Assembly (NCBI GenBank): GCA_014193115.1
Contig: BJHQ01000002.1
Span: 320,815 to 384,814 of the forward strand
DNA length: 64,000 bases
Origin: Planctomycetota bacterium
GTDB lineage: Bacteria > Planctomycetota > UBA11346
Reading direction: 5' to 3'
The translations under genes were made by a program, and so were the position numbers. The notes beneath the pieces are model-generated. The model was not told where the DNA came from, did not search any database, and saw only the letters and a list, made by a program, of their open reading frames with translations. This document shows, piece by piece, positions 8,867-18,201 of this stretch (within the stretch, counting starts at the first letter, position 1; the number at the start of each line of letters is the position of its first letter).

Positions 8867-10432
8867 ATGCGCTGGACCATCCGAACCAAACTCATGCTGC
8901 TCGTCGGCATCGCCTGCAGCAGCATCATCCTGGTCATCGCGACCGCCTGGTGGACCACCCATCGGCAAGCGGAGATCATGTCAGACATGGAACGTTCAAC
9001 CGGCAGTCTGCGACTTCAGCAGGACATGGACATGATGCACGACGCCGTCCGCGCCGATGTCATGGGCCTGCAATTGGCGGCCGATGCCAAGCAATTCGAC
9101 GAAGCGAAAACCGATCTCACCGAGCATGCCGGCAACATGCGCACCAATATCAAAGAATTGAATGAACAGGCCATCGGCGGCAAAGCCGGTGAGGCGCTTG
9201 CTGCCGTCACTCCAGACATCCAGCATTACCTGGAAACAGCAACCGCGGTGTTCGATGCCGCCGCCAAGGATCGGACCGCGGTCGCCGGACTGCTCCCCGG
9301 TTTCAACCAGGAATTCCATGATCTCGAAGGGAAACTGAGCGATGTCAGCGGCCTGATCGAGGAGCGCATCAAGCTGTCGCGAGCAGAAGGAACGGCCTTT
9401 CAGACCACCTCTGCCTGCGTGCTGATCGGAGCATCCTTGGTGGCGATGATCATGGCGATCATGGCTGGAGTGATCATCGCCAACGCCATTGTCAAACCGA
9501 TCCAGGCCATGGTCGCAACCATGCAGCGGCTCGCTGCCGGCGATTTGACGGTCTCCGTGACGATCACCACCACCGACGAGATCGGCGAAATGGGTCGGAC
9601 GCTCAATACCACAGTGGAACAGCTCCATCAGGTCATGGGCGAAATCCGCGAAGCGGCCGATCAGACAGCGGCATCCGGTGAGGAGCTTTCGGCCTCGGCG
9701 CAGAACATCTCCAGCGGAGCCCAGTCCCAGGCCGGGTCGGTCGAGGCGATCAGCGCATCGATCCAGTCCCTCGCGAAAAGCATTGGCCAAGTGGCACAGG
9801 ATGCGACCGAAGCCAATCAGGTCGCGCAGACCACCAGTACGACCGCGGAGGCCGGTGCGAAGACGGTCGGGCGTTCGATCGAAGGCATGAAAGCGATCAA
9901 TGATAGTTCCGCCCAAATCGCCAAGATCATCGGCGTGATCAACCAGATCGCCAACCAGACCAATCTGCTGGCCCTGAACGCAGCGATCGAAGCGGCCAGC
10001 GCTGGCGAACACGGACTCGGCTTCGCGGTGGTCGCCGATGAGGTCCGCAAACTCGCCGAGCGGTCGAGCACGGCAGCCCAGGAGATCGCCCAGTTGATCG
10101 AGGAAAGCGGCAAGCGGGTCAACGACGGCACGGTCCTGTCCCAGGAGGTCGGAAAATCGCTCCACGCGATCATCGAGGGCATCACCCGGACCAAGCAGGG
10201 CATGGCCGGCATCGGATCGAGCACCGAGAAGCAGACCGAGACCGCCCAAGAGGTCAGCAAGGGGATCGAAGGGATTTCGGCCATCACCGAGGAGAACTCG
10301 GCTTCGGCTGAGGAAATGGCGGCGAGTGCTGAGGAACTGTCGGCTCAGGCCCAGCGCCTCCAGTCGCTGGTCGCACGATTCACCCTGGGCAATGGCGAAT
10401 CCCGCGACCACACGAGACGCAAGACCCTGTAA
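8867..10432 (+). CDS. Methyl-accepting chemotaxis protein 2
   Basis: Receptor of 521 aa with the same plan as receptor 1: TM1 about 8-30, helical periplasmic region, TM2 about 181-208, HAMP and signalling domain. The signalling domain is almost identical to that of receptor 1, while the periplasmic part is unrelated in detail, which points to duplication with sensor divergence or replacement. The frame is open from ATG 8825, but AAGGAA at 8855-8860, six bases before ATG 8867, decides the start; TM1 then begins right away. It ends in a short basic tail. The ligand is unknown. Confidence 0.95.
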   Translation: MRWTIRTKLMLLVGIACSSIILVIATAWWTTHRQAEIMSDMERSTGSLRLQQDMDMMHDAVRADVMGLQLAADAKQFDEAKTDLTEHAGNMRTNIKELNEQAIGGKAGEALAAVTPDIQHYLETATAVFDAAAKDRTAVAGLLPGFNQEFHDLEGKLSDVSGLIEERIKLSRAEGTAFQTTSACVLIGASLVAMIMAIMAGVIIANAIVKPIQAMVATMQRLAAGDLTVSVTITTTDEIGEMGRTLNTTVEQLHQVMGEIREAADQTAASGEELSASAQNISSGAQSQAGSVEAISASIQSLAKSIGQVAQDATEANQVAQTTSTTAEAGAKTVGRSIEGMKAINDSSAQIAKIIGVINQIANQTNLLALNAAIEAASAGEHGLGFAVVADEVRKLAERSSTAAQEIAQLIEESGKRVNDGTVLSQEVGKSLHAIIEGITRTKQGMAGIGSSTEKQTETAQEVSKGIEGISAITEENSASAEEMAASAEELSAQAQRLQSLVARFTLGNGESRDHTRRKTL

Positions 10433-10490
10433 AGGCCGGTGATGCCCGTCGGCAACCGCCTCATCCACCGAGATTCACCAGGAATATCCC

Positions 10491-12218
10491 ATGTCAGCGC
10501 AACTCATCACCGCGGTCGCCGTTCCCGTGCTCATCGTGGTCACCGGCGGGCTGATGGTCAGGGCCATGACCGTCGAGGCCACCGTTCCGGGAACTGCCAA
10601 AACATCGCCGAAGCGGACCGATCAGAAACCTGCCAGCACCGGCAAGGAAAAACCCAGGACCGTCATCGCTTCCGCCAAGGCGGGTACGGGCAATGCCTGG
10701 AGCGGGCCGTTACCGCCCATCTCGCTGCCTCCATCGGCTCCGGTTCAGACGGACCATCCGCCCTCCGTTCCCAGCCAATCGCAGCCGGTCGCGACTGGAA
10801 AAACCCAGGACGGGCAGGCACTCGTGGCGGCAGAAAAGGAAGCGGCCAACGAGCCCGGACCTGCGCAGTTGCCATCGACTCCACTGAATTCGCCAGCGGC
10901 TCCGCCGAACGCTCCCAACAAGCCGGTCGACGCGCTTCCGGAACCTGGCCCTGGGCCATCGCCAGCGGCCCCGCCGATCGTTCCCGCAGCTGACCGAAAC
11001 GGCGACTCAGCTCCAGTCGAATGGCTGGGCGGGGCATCGTGGGCAGCATGGAGTCGCTTCTCTGGCAATTGGGCCGGTGTTCGCGACGTGCTCGCGGAGC
11101 GCGGATTGACCATCGAACCGACCGTGATCTGGGAGGTCGGCTCAGTGGCTTCTGGCGGAATCGCTGATGAACGCCGATCCGGCCAGCGATGCCTGGTGGA
11201 TGTTGCCGGCACAGCCGAGTTGGACCCGATCTTGGGATGGACCGGAGCCTCGGTCGTGACCCACGTCCAGTTCACGGGTGGGAATCAGGCCGGACGGCCG
11301 GTCGGCGATGCCCAGGGTTGGTCCAACATCGCCAGCATCACTGATCTTCACCAGATTTCAGAGTGGTGGTTCCAGCAGGCGTTGCTGCCAGGAGCAGACC
11401 CTGACTCGGCCCCAGGCCTGCGCTTCAAGGTCGGCAAGATCGATAGCAATGCCGATTTCGCGGTCGTCGATTCCGCCGGCCAGTTCATCCATTCGTCGGC
11501 TGGGCACTCACCGACCATCATGGGAATGCCTGCTTTTCCCGACCCTGCCTGTGGCATCGAGATCCTGGCGGAACCTGCCCAATGGCTGTCCCTCGGCTTC
11601 GGTTGTTTCGATGGCTCGGCCCAGCGCGGAGTCACCACCGGCAACCACGGGATCCAACCGTTCTTCGATCAGCGGCTGGACCGGGACAAGTTCTGGATCG
11701 CTCAGGCGTCGCTCCATTGGAATCTGGGCGATTCAGCAGGCAGCGCCAGCATCGGCGGCTGGCGCCACAGCGGTTGGTTCGAATACCTGGATGGACGCGA
11801 CGATGATGGTGACGGCGCAGTCGATCTCCATCACGGCACCAGCGGGTTCTACTTGACCGCGGAACAGGACGTCTGGCATGACGACAGCAGACGGCTCTCG
11901 GTATTCGCCCAATTCGGCTGGGCCGATCGCCAGTTCTCAGAGATCAGCCGTCACCTGGCCGGCGGCGTCTATCTGTCCGGAATCATCGATGATCGGCCGG
12001 ATGACGGGATCGGGCTGTACGTCAGCCAGGTCCGTTTCAGCACGGCTGATCCGACTGCCTTTGAGACCTTCCGCGAAACCGCCATCGAACTGGTCGGAGT
12101 GATCCAGGCGGCCGGTTGGTGGCAGCTGAAAATGGATGGCCAGTACCTGCTCTCCCCGGGTGGAGCGACCAGCGATCATACCATGGTACTGTCGGCGCGG
12201 TCGATCGTCACCTTCTGA
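10491..12218 (+). CDS. OprB-like carbohydrate-selective porin with Pro-rich N-terminal linker
   Basis: 575 aa. Residues 5-25 form a hydrophobic signal or anchor; about 30-175 are Pro/Ala/Lys-rich low complexity; the rest fits the OprB family, with FSGNWAGVRDVLAERGLT, FKVGKIDSNADF, IASITDLHQ and a final aromatic residue (SARSIVTF), as in outer-membrane beta-barrels. OprB porins pass sugars across the outer membrane. AGGAAT at 10480-10485 supports the ATG. It is last in the phosphatase-cheW-receptor unit and is followed by a strong hairpin, so it may be expressed with the receptors. The linker could cross the periplasm or bind cell wall; that is a guess. Confidence 0.8.
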   Translation: MSAQLITAVAVPVLIVVTGGLMVRAMTVEATVPGTAKTSPKRTDQKPASTGKEKPRTVIASAKAGTGNAWSGPLPPISLPPSAPVQTDHPPSVPSQSQPVATGKTQDGQALVAAEKEAANEPGPAQLPSTPLNSPAAPPNAPNKPVDALPEPGPGPSPAAPPIVPAADRNGDSAPVEWLGGASWAAWSRFSGNWAGVRDVLAERGLTIEPTVIWEVGSVASGGIADERRSGQRCLVDVAGTAELDPILGWTGASVVTHVQFTGGNQAGRPVGDAQGWSNIASITDLHQISEWWFQQALLPGADPDSAPGLRFKVGKIDSNADFAVVDSAGQFIHSSAGHSPTIMGMPAFPDPACGIEILAEPAQWLSLGFGCFDGSAQRGVTTGNHGIQPFFDQRLDRDKFWIAQASLHWNLGDSAGSASIGGWRHSGWFEYLDGRDDDGDGAVDLHHGTSGFYLTAEQDVWHDDSRRLSVFAQFGWADRQFSEISRHLAGGVYLSGIIDDRPDDGIGLYVSQVRFSTADPTAFETFRETAIELVGVIQAAGWWQLKMDGQYLLSPGGATSDHTMVLSARSIVTF

Positions 12219-12233
12219 TCGACTTCGGCGGCC

Positions 12234-12267
12234 AACATGCCCGAGCCCGATTGGGCTCGGGCATGTT
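12234..12267 (+). terminator. Intrinsic terminator after chemotaxis unit 1
   Basis: Perfect 15-bp stem (12234-12248 with 12253-12267) and a GATT loop, followed by GTTT. It begins 15 bp after the porin stop and separates units 1 and 2. Confidence 0.85.
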
Positions 12268-12386
12268 GTTTCGGGAGTCGAACTGAACCCCAACCAATGG
12301 GGCGGTGCCGGCCACAAGCCTTGGGACGGATTGCTGGACATCCTCGTAACTCGTGATGCGACAAGGCCCGGAAAGGTTATTCCGGT

Positions 12387-12402
12387 TGGCATGATACGCG
12401 CA
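12387..12402 (+). promoter_or_regulatory. Sigma54 (-24/-12) promoter, cheR-cheA unit
   Basis: Reads TGGCATGATACGCGCA, with GG and GC ten bases apart. The -24 half is near consensus, while GCGCA is a weaker match to TTGCA. It sits about 120 bp after the terminator of the previous unit and about 60 bp before the cheR start. Confidence 0.6.
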
Positions 12403-12461
12403 ATGCAAGCGCAGTGGCAACGACCTCAAACCCGTCATCACCCCAACCCGAGTCCAGCGCA

Positions 12462-13295
12462 ATGCAGACCATGGCCGAGTCACCGGATCTTCAGCTGAAA
12501 CCTGGCGAACTGCGCCTGTTCCAGGACCTGATGTATCGTGAGGCCGGCATCCGCATGGCCGACGCCAAGCACAACCTGGTTCAGAGCCGTTTACGCCAAC
12601 GCCTTGATGCTCTGGGTTTGGCCTCGTATCGGGACTACCACAGCCTGGTCACGTCGCCAGGCAACGAAGCCGAGTTCCAGCGCTGCCTGGAAGCACTCAC
12701 CACCAACGAGACGTTCTTCTTCCGCCACAAGCAGCACTGGGACTGCGTCCTTGGCCAGATCATCCCGGAATGGAAACGCACGGCGGCCAAAGGCGCGACC
12801 TTCCGCGCCTGGAGCGCCGCCAGTTCGACCGGCGAGGAACCGTACTCCTTGGCCATCGCCTTGGATGCGGCCCTCGATGGAACCTCCCACGCCGCCAGGG
12901 TCGAGGCGACCGACATCAACACCCAAGTGCTGGCCCGGGCCAAGCAGGGCATCTATGGCAGCTACGCCCTGCAGAAATTGACTCCGCAATGCTTGAAAAA
13001 ATATTTCCAGCCCCTGCCTGACGGCGATCGCCATCAGGTGCGAGACACGATCCGCCAGATGGTTGAGTTTCGCAGCCACAACCTGCTCCAGCCGTCCCGC
13101 GGCCCCGCCTTCGATCTCATCCTGCTGCGCAATGTGCTGATCTATTTCGACAGCGACAGCAAGCACGTCGTGCTCGGACACATCGCCGCCCGGCTCAAGC
13201 CGGGAGCGTGGCTGATCCTTGGCGGAGCGGAAACCCTGTCGGGACGGACCAGTGAATTTTCGTATGTCCAACCGGCAACCTACAGAAGGAACTGA
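12462..13295 (+). CDS. cheR: Chemotaxis protein methyltransferase CheR
   Basis: 277 aa. An all-helical N-terminal domain precedes an AdoMet-dependent methyltransferase with LTTNETFFFR, AASSTGEEPYSLAI and ATDINTQVLARAKQGIY, and FDLILLRNVLIYF later on. It methylates receptor glutamates at the cytoplasmic face of the membrane. The frame is open from a GTG at 12414, but the added 16 residues are low complexity and would begin at the predicted transcription start; ATG 12462 or 12471 is more likely. No strong Shine-Dalgarno was seen. First gene of the second chemotaxis unit, three bp before cheA. Confidence 0.93.
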   Translation: MQTMAESPDLQLKPGELRLFQDLMYREAGIRMADAKHNLVQSRLRQRLDALGLASYRDYHSLVTSPGNEAEFQRCLEALTTNETFFFRHKQHWDCVLGQIIPEWKRTAAKGATFRAWSAASSTGEEPYSLAIALDAALDGTSHAARVEATDINTQVLARAKQGIYGSYALQKLTPQCLKKYFQPLPDGDRHQVRDTIRQMVEFRSHNLLQPSRGPAFDLILLRNVLIYFDSDSKHVVLGHIAARLKPGAWLILGGAETLSGRTSEFSYVQPATYRRN

Positions 13296-13298
13296 ACC

Positions 13299-16200
13299 AT
13301 GAACGATCTCGTCCTCGATCAAGACATGATCTCAGGTTTTCTCGATGAGGCAGGCCAGCATATCGCGACCCTGAACGAGCGGCTGCTCGCGGTCGAGCAG
13401 AGCCAGGTCGGCCCGGAAGCGGTGGCGGAGATGTTCCGCGCCGCCCATTCCCTCAAAGGTGCGGCCGGATTCCTCAAGTTCGACGATCTGGCGATGGTGA
13501 CCCACCGCATGGAATCGGTCTTCGACCAGGTCCGTCACGGACAGATGACGTTCACCGGCCCTGTGGTCGATGCGCTGTTCCAATCCTTCGATCTGGTCAG
13601 CTCGCTTCTTGCCGATGTCGCGAACGGCATCACCGGGCAGGTCGATTCGTCGGTGGTCCTGGCCCTGCTCGATGGGGTACTTGGTGGCGTCACGGCGACC
13701 CATGAGGCTCCAACGCCTCAACCGGCGAAACCTGCTGCGGCTCAGTCCGCGCCGACCTCCACGGCTCCGGCTAAGCCGGTCGCGGCGGCAAAGTCAGCCA
13801 AGCCGGTTGAGTCGGCAAAGCTGGTTGAGTCGGCAACGCCGACGACACCACCAACGGCCGCCAAAGATCCGATCGAAGAACATCTCGGTGTTCTTCCCGA
13901 CTGGCTGCGCGGGAAGCTGGAGGAAAAAGACGCCTTCGAAGGCCTGCTCGCGATCATGGGCGGATCCAAGGCCTTAGCGCTCCGCTTCGATGCCGGCGAT
14001 CTGCTGCGCGCCCCAGCAGGAGCCTCGGGCACCTTGGCCGAGCTGATGCAGCGGATGAAAATCCAACGGGTCCTGCCTTTGATCGACGGGCCGGCGGATC
14101 TGTGGGCTCCACTGCGGGAATATCAGCTCCACATCGGCGTCCTCGCGTTTTGCGATGGGGACCCGGCGGCGGTGCTCAAGGCCGCCGAACTGCCGGCCGG
14201 AACCTCCTGGGTGCTGTCTCCGGATGGCGTCCAGACTCAGCCGATCCGGTTCGGCCGTGATCTGGCGGCGGCGGATCGGCGTTCAGAGCGGCTGATCGTC
14301 AAGTCCGATATGGCTCAGCACCGGGCCATGTGGCTGACCACGACCCGCGAAGTGCTGGCGGAGCTGGACGGCGCCCTGCTCGCGCTTGAACGTGATCCGG
14401 GCCAACGCGCCCAGCTCGACCAGGTCTTCCGGTATCTCCACACGTTGAAGGGATCCTGCGCCAGCATGGGCCTCGATGAGATGGCCAGGCTGGCTCACCA
14501 GGGCGAGAGCCTGCTGGCTGCTGCCCGGGATGAACGGCTGGTGCTGGAGACCGAAGCCATCGCCGATTTGTTTTCGACCAAGGATCTGCTCCAAATCTGC
14601 ACCGATCGGGTCGAGGCCGGGGACGAGCGGGCTCCCCAGACCGCCGAACTGGACGCCTCGCTGGGCAGCCGCCTGAATGGAGCCGGGATCAGGCCGGGGC
14701 TGCCGGCCTGGACCCCGACCGAGACGGATCTTGCCGCGGCCCGCGCGGTCAGTGCTGGGAAGCCAGTGTGGAAGCTGCGCCTGGTCCTGACCGCTGATGC
14801 TCCGCTCGCCGACCTGCGCTATGGCATGATTCTGGGCAATCTGGGCAAGATTGCCACCATCGCCATGTCGAAACCCAGCCTGGCTGAATTGGAACGCGGG
14901 ATCGCCAATCCGCCGTCGCTGTGTGCCTTGATCGTATCCGAGGCGCCGTTGAAGGAACTGATCGAGGCGATTTCATGCGATCATCTGCGCGACTGGTCGT
15001 TCGATCCGGTGGTGCTGCCCGAACCACCAAAGGAAACGGTTTCCGACAAACCGGCCGCAGCCAATGGCGAGGTCAAGGCAGGCGTGGTTGCTGCCGATAC
15101 GGTGCGGGTCGACACGGCGCGTCTCGATCACCTGCTCAACACCGCTGGTGAACTGGTCATCACCAAGGCGCGACTGACCCAGCAGATCGATACCCTGGTC
15201 CGGCTGCTCGACGGGGTGGATGTGCGCAGCCTCGAATCCCTCGCCGCCCAGGCTGACGGCCGGCAGACGGGGTCTCTCGCCAGGCTGGTCGCGGGACTCG
15301 GATCGCTGCGTCGGGCTCAGGACGAAGTGCATCGCACCCGGGACACCACGTTGGAATTGCACCGCCACACCAGCGCCATGCAGAACAGCGTGATGCAGGC
15401 CCGGATGGTGCCGATCGGCCCGCTGTTCCAGCGTTTCAACCGGCTGATCCGTGATTTATGCAAGGAAAATGGCCGCGAAGCCGTGTTGGCGATCTCCGGT
15501 GAATCCACCGAACTCGACAAGAAGCTGATCGACGAGATCGGTGACCCGTTGACCCATCTGATCCGAAATGGCGTCGATCACGGCCTCGAATCGCCAGAGG
15601 AGCGGGTCGCCGCCGGCAAACCACGCCAAGGGACGGTCCATCTCGAAGCCTTCCATCGCAGCGGCATGATCTGCATCCAGGTCCGTGACGACGGCCGGGG
15701 CCTGGTGGTGGACAAGATCCGCAGCAAAGCCGTGGAACGCGGCCTGGTGACGGCCGAGGCGGCGTCGCGCCTGGAGCCGGCGGAAATCTTCCAGTTCATC
15801 TTCCTGCCCGGGTTCTCGACCGCAGCCAAGGTGACCAGCATCTCGGGCCGAGGCGTCGGCATGGACATCGTGAAAAGCAAGGTCACCGCGTTGAAGGGCA
15901 AGATCGACATCGCTTCCGAACCGGGCAAGGGCGCGACCTTCACGATCTCACTGCCGTTGACCCTGGCGATGATCGAATCCCTGCTGGTGCGGATCGGTGA
16001 GGGCCGCTTCGCCTTCCCGCTCGACTGCGTGCGCGAGATCGTCGAGGTCCGGAACCAGGATGTCCGCACCGTCGAAGGCAAAGGCAAGGTGATCTTCCTG
16101 CGCGACCAGGTCATCAGCCTGATCGACCTGAACCAGGTGGTGGGCATCGGCCCGCTCTCACACCACGGCGAGGTGGTGCGGGCGGTGGTGACCAAAGGCG

Positions 16201-16406
16201 GTGGGGAGACCTTGGCGATCTCCGTTGATCAGGTCATCGGCGACGAAGAGATCGTGGTCAAACCCCTCGGCCAGGAGTTCGCCCATGTCCGTGGCCTGAG
16301 CGGAGCCACGGTCCTCGGTGACGGTGGCGTCGCGCTGATCCTCGACACCCATGGCATCCACGATCTGTCCCGCAACCGCCGCGGCCCCGGCCGCAAAGGA
16401 GCCTGA
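13299..16406 (+). CDS. cheA: Chemotaxis histidine kinase CheA with two HPt domains
   Basis: 1035 aa, longer than the usual 650-750. First HPt with AAHSLKGAAGF (His50); Ala/Pro-rich linker about 125-190; an alpha/beta module about 205-320; second HPt with LHTLKGSCASM (His381); a similar alpha/beta P2-like module about 485-585; dimerisation helices from about 595; HATPase with LTHLIRNGVDHGLE, RDDGRGL and ISGRGVGMDIVK; C-terminal CheW-like domain. It phosphorylates CheY in response to receptors coupled through CheW. The two HPt/P2-like pairs look like an internal duplication, by eye only. It starts three bp after cheR and ends one bp before the CheC-like gene. Confidence 0.95.
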   Translation: MNDLVLDQDMISGFLDEAGQHIATLNERLLAVEQSQVGPEAVAEMFRAAHSLKGAAGFLKFDDLAMVTHRMESVFDQVRHGQMTFTGPVVDALFQSFDLVSSLLADVANGITGQVDSSVVLALLDGVLGGVTATHEAPTPQPAKPAAAQSAPTSTAPAKPVAAAKSAKPVESAKLVESATPTTPPTAAKDPIEEHLGVLPDWLRGKLEEKDAFEGLLAIMGGSKALALRFDAGDLLRAPAGASGTLAELMQRMKIQRVLPLIDGPADLWAPLREYQLHIGVLAFCDGDPAAVLKAAELPAGTSWVLSPDGVQTQPIRFGRDLAAADRRSERLIVKSDMAQHRAMWLTTTREVLAELDGALLALERDPGQRAQLDQVFRYLHTLKGSCASMGLDEMARLAHQGESLLAAARDERLVLETEAIADLFSTKDLLQICTDRVEAGDERAPQTAELDASLGSRLNGAGIRPGLPAWTPTETDLAAARAVSAGKPVWKLRLVLTADAPLADLRYGMILGNLGKIATIAMSKPSLAELERGIANPPSLCALIVSEAPLKELIEAISCDHLRDWSFDPVVLPEPPKETVSDKPAAANGEVKAGVVAADTVRVDTARLDHLLNTAGELVITKARLTQQIDTLVRLLDGVDVRSLESLAAQADGRQTGSLARLVAGLGSLRRAQDEVHRTRDTTLELHRHTSAMQNSVMQARMVPIGPLFQRFNRLIRDLCKENGREAVLAISGESTELDKKLIDEIGDPLTHLIRNGVDHGLESPEERVAAGKPRQGTVHLEAFHRSGMICIQVRDDGRGLVVDKIRSKAVERGLVTAEAASRLEPAEIFQFIFLPGFSTAAKVTSISGRGVGMDIVKSKVTALKGKIDIASEPGKGATFTISLPLTLAMIESLLVRIGEGRFAFPLDCVREIVEVRNQDVRTVEGKGKVIFLRDQVISLIDLNQVVGIGPLSHHGEVVRAVVTKGGGETLAISVDQVIGDEEIVVKPLGQEFAHVRGLSGATVLGDGGVALILDTHGIHDLSRNRRGPGRKGA

Positions 16407-16407
16407 C

Positions 16408-17007
16408 ATGCCTATCGTCCAGACACTCGATGGATTTGTAGAGATCGCCCAGGCCGGCGCGGCCAATGCCGGTTCTTGCCTTGCTCGCTGGCTTGGCCGC
16501 GACGTCGCCGTCGGCACCGCGACGGTGGAGATCCTCCGGCTCGACCTGATTCCCCAGGACGATGATCAACAGACTGCTTCGGTGACATTGGCATCCCGGA
16601 TCAGAGGAGGGATTGCTGGGAATGTCGCAGTCCAGCTCACCTGCGCCGATGCCTCGATGCTGATCGCCTGCCTGGGCGGGAACCTGCCCGAGCACCGCCT
16701 GGCTGAGCATCTCGGCGCTCTTGAGCAATCGATGCTGCAAGAGACCGCGAACATCCTGTTCTCGTCGCTGATGAACGGGTTTGCCAAGCAGCTCGGCCTG
16801 AGCGCGGTCCCGCACACGCCGATCGTTCTGATCGATGTCGGTACCGCGGCCTGGGGCACCTTGCTCATCGAATCAGCCGAAGACAGCGACCATCTCGTGG
16901 TCATCACCACCCCACTCGCCTGTGCCAACAACGGACCCTCGCTCCGCCTGGTCTTCCTCCCGGCTCCGGCGGTGTTCGCCACCCTCGGTCAGGACTGCGC
17001 CCAATGA
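16408..17007 (+). CDS. cheC: CheC-like CheY-phosphate phosphatase
   Basis: 199 aa with the pseudo-twofold CheC/CheX layout. The second helix keeps the phosphatase signature S-x3-E-x2-N, visible in SMLQETANILF, with a proline at the expected distance (VPHTP). In the first helix the same pattern reads D-x3-E-x2-Q (DGFVEIAQ), so one of the two catalytic asparagines is replaced. CheC dephosphorylates CheY-P and is stimulated by binding CheD; the next gene is cheD, overlapping by four bases. Start taken at ATG 16408 rather than an extension that would run back into cheA. Confidence 0.8.
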   Translation: MPIVQTLDGFVEIAQAGAANAGSCLARWLGRDVAVGTATVEILRLDLIPQDDDQQTASVTLASRIRGGIAGNVAVQLTCADASMLIACLGGNLPEHRLAEHLGALEQSMLQETANILFSSLMNGFAKQLGLSAVPHTPIVLIDVGTAAWGTLLIESAEDSDHLVVITTPLACANNGPSLRLVFLPAPAVFATLGQDCAQ

Positions 17008-17501
17008 GCTGCATGGTCCGCACCATCAAAGAGATCAAGGTCCTGATCGGCCAGGTCCATCTGACCCGGCCTCCGCACCTGCTGCAGTCGGTCCTCGGCA
17101 GCTGCATTGGCTTGGTGATCTATGATCTGGAGACGCGTCTGACCGGCATGGCACACGTCCTGCTGCCCCATTCCGACGGCAAGCCGCGCGGGGTCCTTCC
17201 CGGGAAATACGGCGATCACGCAGTCGCTTGCATCATCGAAGGGCTGCTGACCCATGGCGCAGCGCGCAGCCGGTTGCGGGCCAAGATGGCCGGCGGCGCC
17301 CGGATGTTCGGGCATGCCCTCGACTACCAGCGCGACATCGGCTCGGGCAACATCGCCTCGGTCGAATCCTCGCTGAAGCAGGCCGGCATCCCGGTGGTCG
17401 CCCAGCACGTCGGCGGAACCCTCGGCCGGCGCATCGAATTCGATCCCGAATCCTTGAACCTGGTGGTCGAGGATTTCGGCGAACGTTCCCTCATCATCTG
17501 A
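17004..17501 (+). CDS. cheD: Chemoreceptor glutamine deamidase CheD
   Basis: 165 aa. The Cys-His pair of the family is visible: LGSCIGLVIYD (Cys34) and GMAHVLLP (His51), with the family-typical GGARMF and GGTLGRRIEF later. CheD deamidates receptor glutamines to glutamates and can be held by CheC. The ATGA overlap with the CheC-like gene and twelve bp to the next ORF show a tight operon. Confidence 0.95.
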   Translation: MSCMVRTIKEIKVLIGQVHLTRPPHLLQSVLGSCIGLVIYDLETRLTGMAHVLLPHSDGKPRGVLPGKYGDHAVACIIEGLLTHGAARSRLRAKMAGGARMFGHALDYQRDIGSGNIASVESSLKQAGIPVVAQHVGGTLGRRIEFDPESLNLVVEDFGERSLII

Positions 17502-17512
17502 AAGGACCTCAC

Positions 17513-17836
17513 ATGCTTCTCTCTCCCCAACCGGATGCAGCCCAAGACGTGGCGCCGACGATCATTGCAGTCGATGGCGTCATCGACCAGGTCCGGGCAG
17601 AGCACGCTGCCACCCGCCTGCGCTCGGCGGTGCGCAACGGAAAGAACCGCCTGACCCTGGTCTTCGCCGACGACGCGGTGGTCGCCTCGTCGTCCTTCGT
17701 CGCCTTTCTGCTGCGTGCCGCTGAGCAGTTGCAAGCTGCTGGTGGACGCCTCGAGATCGAGGGCCTGCCATCGGAAATCGCCCATCTGAAGGCCCTCGGA
17801 CTGACCTCCACGCCGGCGAAAGCGGGTGTCAAATGA
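17513..17836 (+). CDS. Small STAS-domain protein 1
   Basis: 107 aa, one STAS (anti-sigma-factor-antagonist-like) domain: IIAVDGVIDQV strand-helix start, VFADDAVVASSSFVAFLL around the usual phospho-acceptor serine, and a C-terminal GGRLEIEGLPSEI region. AAGGA at 17502-17506 sets the start. Its stop overlaps the start of cheY. STAS proteins are toggled by RsbW-type kinases and RsbU-type phosphatases; both activities are fused in the protein at 4451-6412, so it is a candidate partner. In a chemotaxis operon it may instead act as a coupling switch. Confidence 0.8.
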   Translation: MLLSPQPDAAQDVAPTIIAVDGVIDQVRAEHAATRLRSAVRNGKNRLTLVFADDAVVASSSFVAFLLRAAEQLQAAGGRLEIEGLPSEIAHLKALGLTSTPAKAGVK

Positions 17837-18201
17837 CGCGGGTGCTGATCGTCGACGATGCCCTCTTCATGCGCCGGCTGATCCGCCAAGCGCTCGAACC
17901 CTTGGGCTATGACATCTGTGCAGAGGCCTGTGATGGCGAAGAAGCCATCACACTGTACCGGCAGCACCGCCCCGATGTCACCACCCTCGACATGGTCATG
18001 CCCATTGCCGATGGAATCGCAGCGTTGACCGGCATCCGCACCATCAATCCCCAGGCCAAAGTGATCATGGTGACGGCCGTCGATCAACGCGAAGCCATGC
18101 TCCGCGCGGTCCAGCTCGGGGTGTCGGATTTCATCGTCAAACCATTTTCCCCGGAGCGGATCGTGTCGGCCATCGACCGCGCCCTGGGCGGCGCCCAATG
18201 A
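17833..18201 (+). CDS. cheY: Chemotaxis response regulator CheY
   Basis: 122 aa stand-alone receiver: RVLIVDDALFMRRLI, Asp53 in TTLDMVMP, the Thr of IMVTA and the Lys of IVKPF. No output domain, as expected for the flagellar-motor switch protein. ATGA overlap with the STAS gene before it. It would be phosphorylated by CheA and dephosphorylated by the CheC-like protein. Confidence 0.93.
   Translation: MTRVLIVDDALFMRRLIRQALEPLGYDICAEACDGEEAITLYRQHRPDVTTLDMVMPIADGIAALTGIRTINPQAKVIMVTAVDQREAMLRAVQLGVSDFIVKPFSPERIVSAIDRALGGAQ

Noticed and set aside
8996..10468. 490-codon minus-strand frame opposite receptor 2
   Set aside because: Antisense shadow; His/Gly/Arg-rich without domains.
12414..12461. 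GTG start of cheR at 12414
   Set aside because: It coincides with the predicted sigma54 transcription start and adds only Ser/Pro-rich residues.
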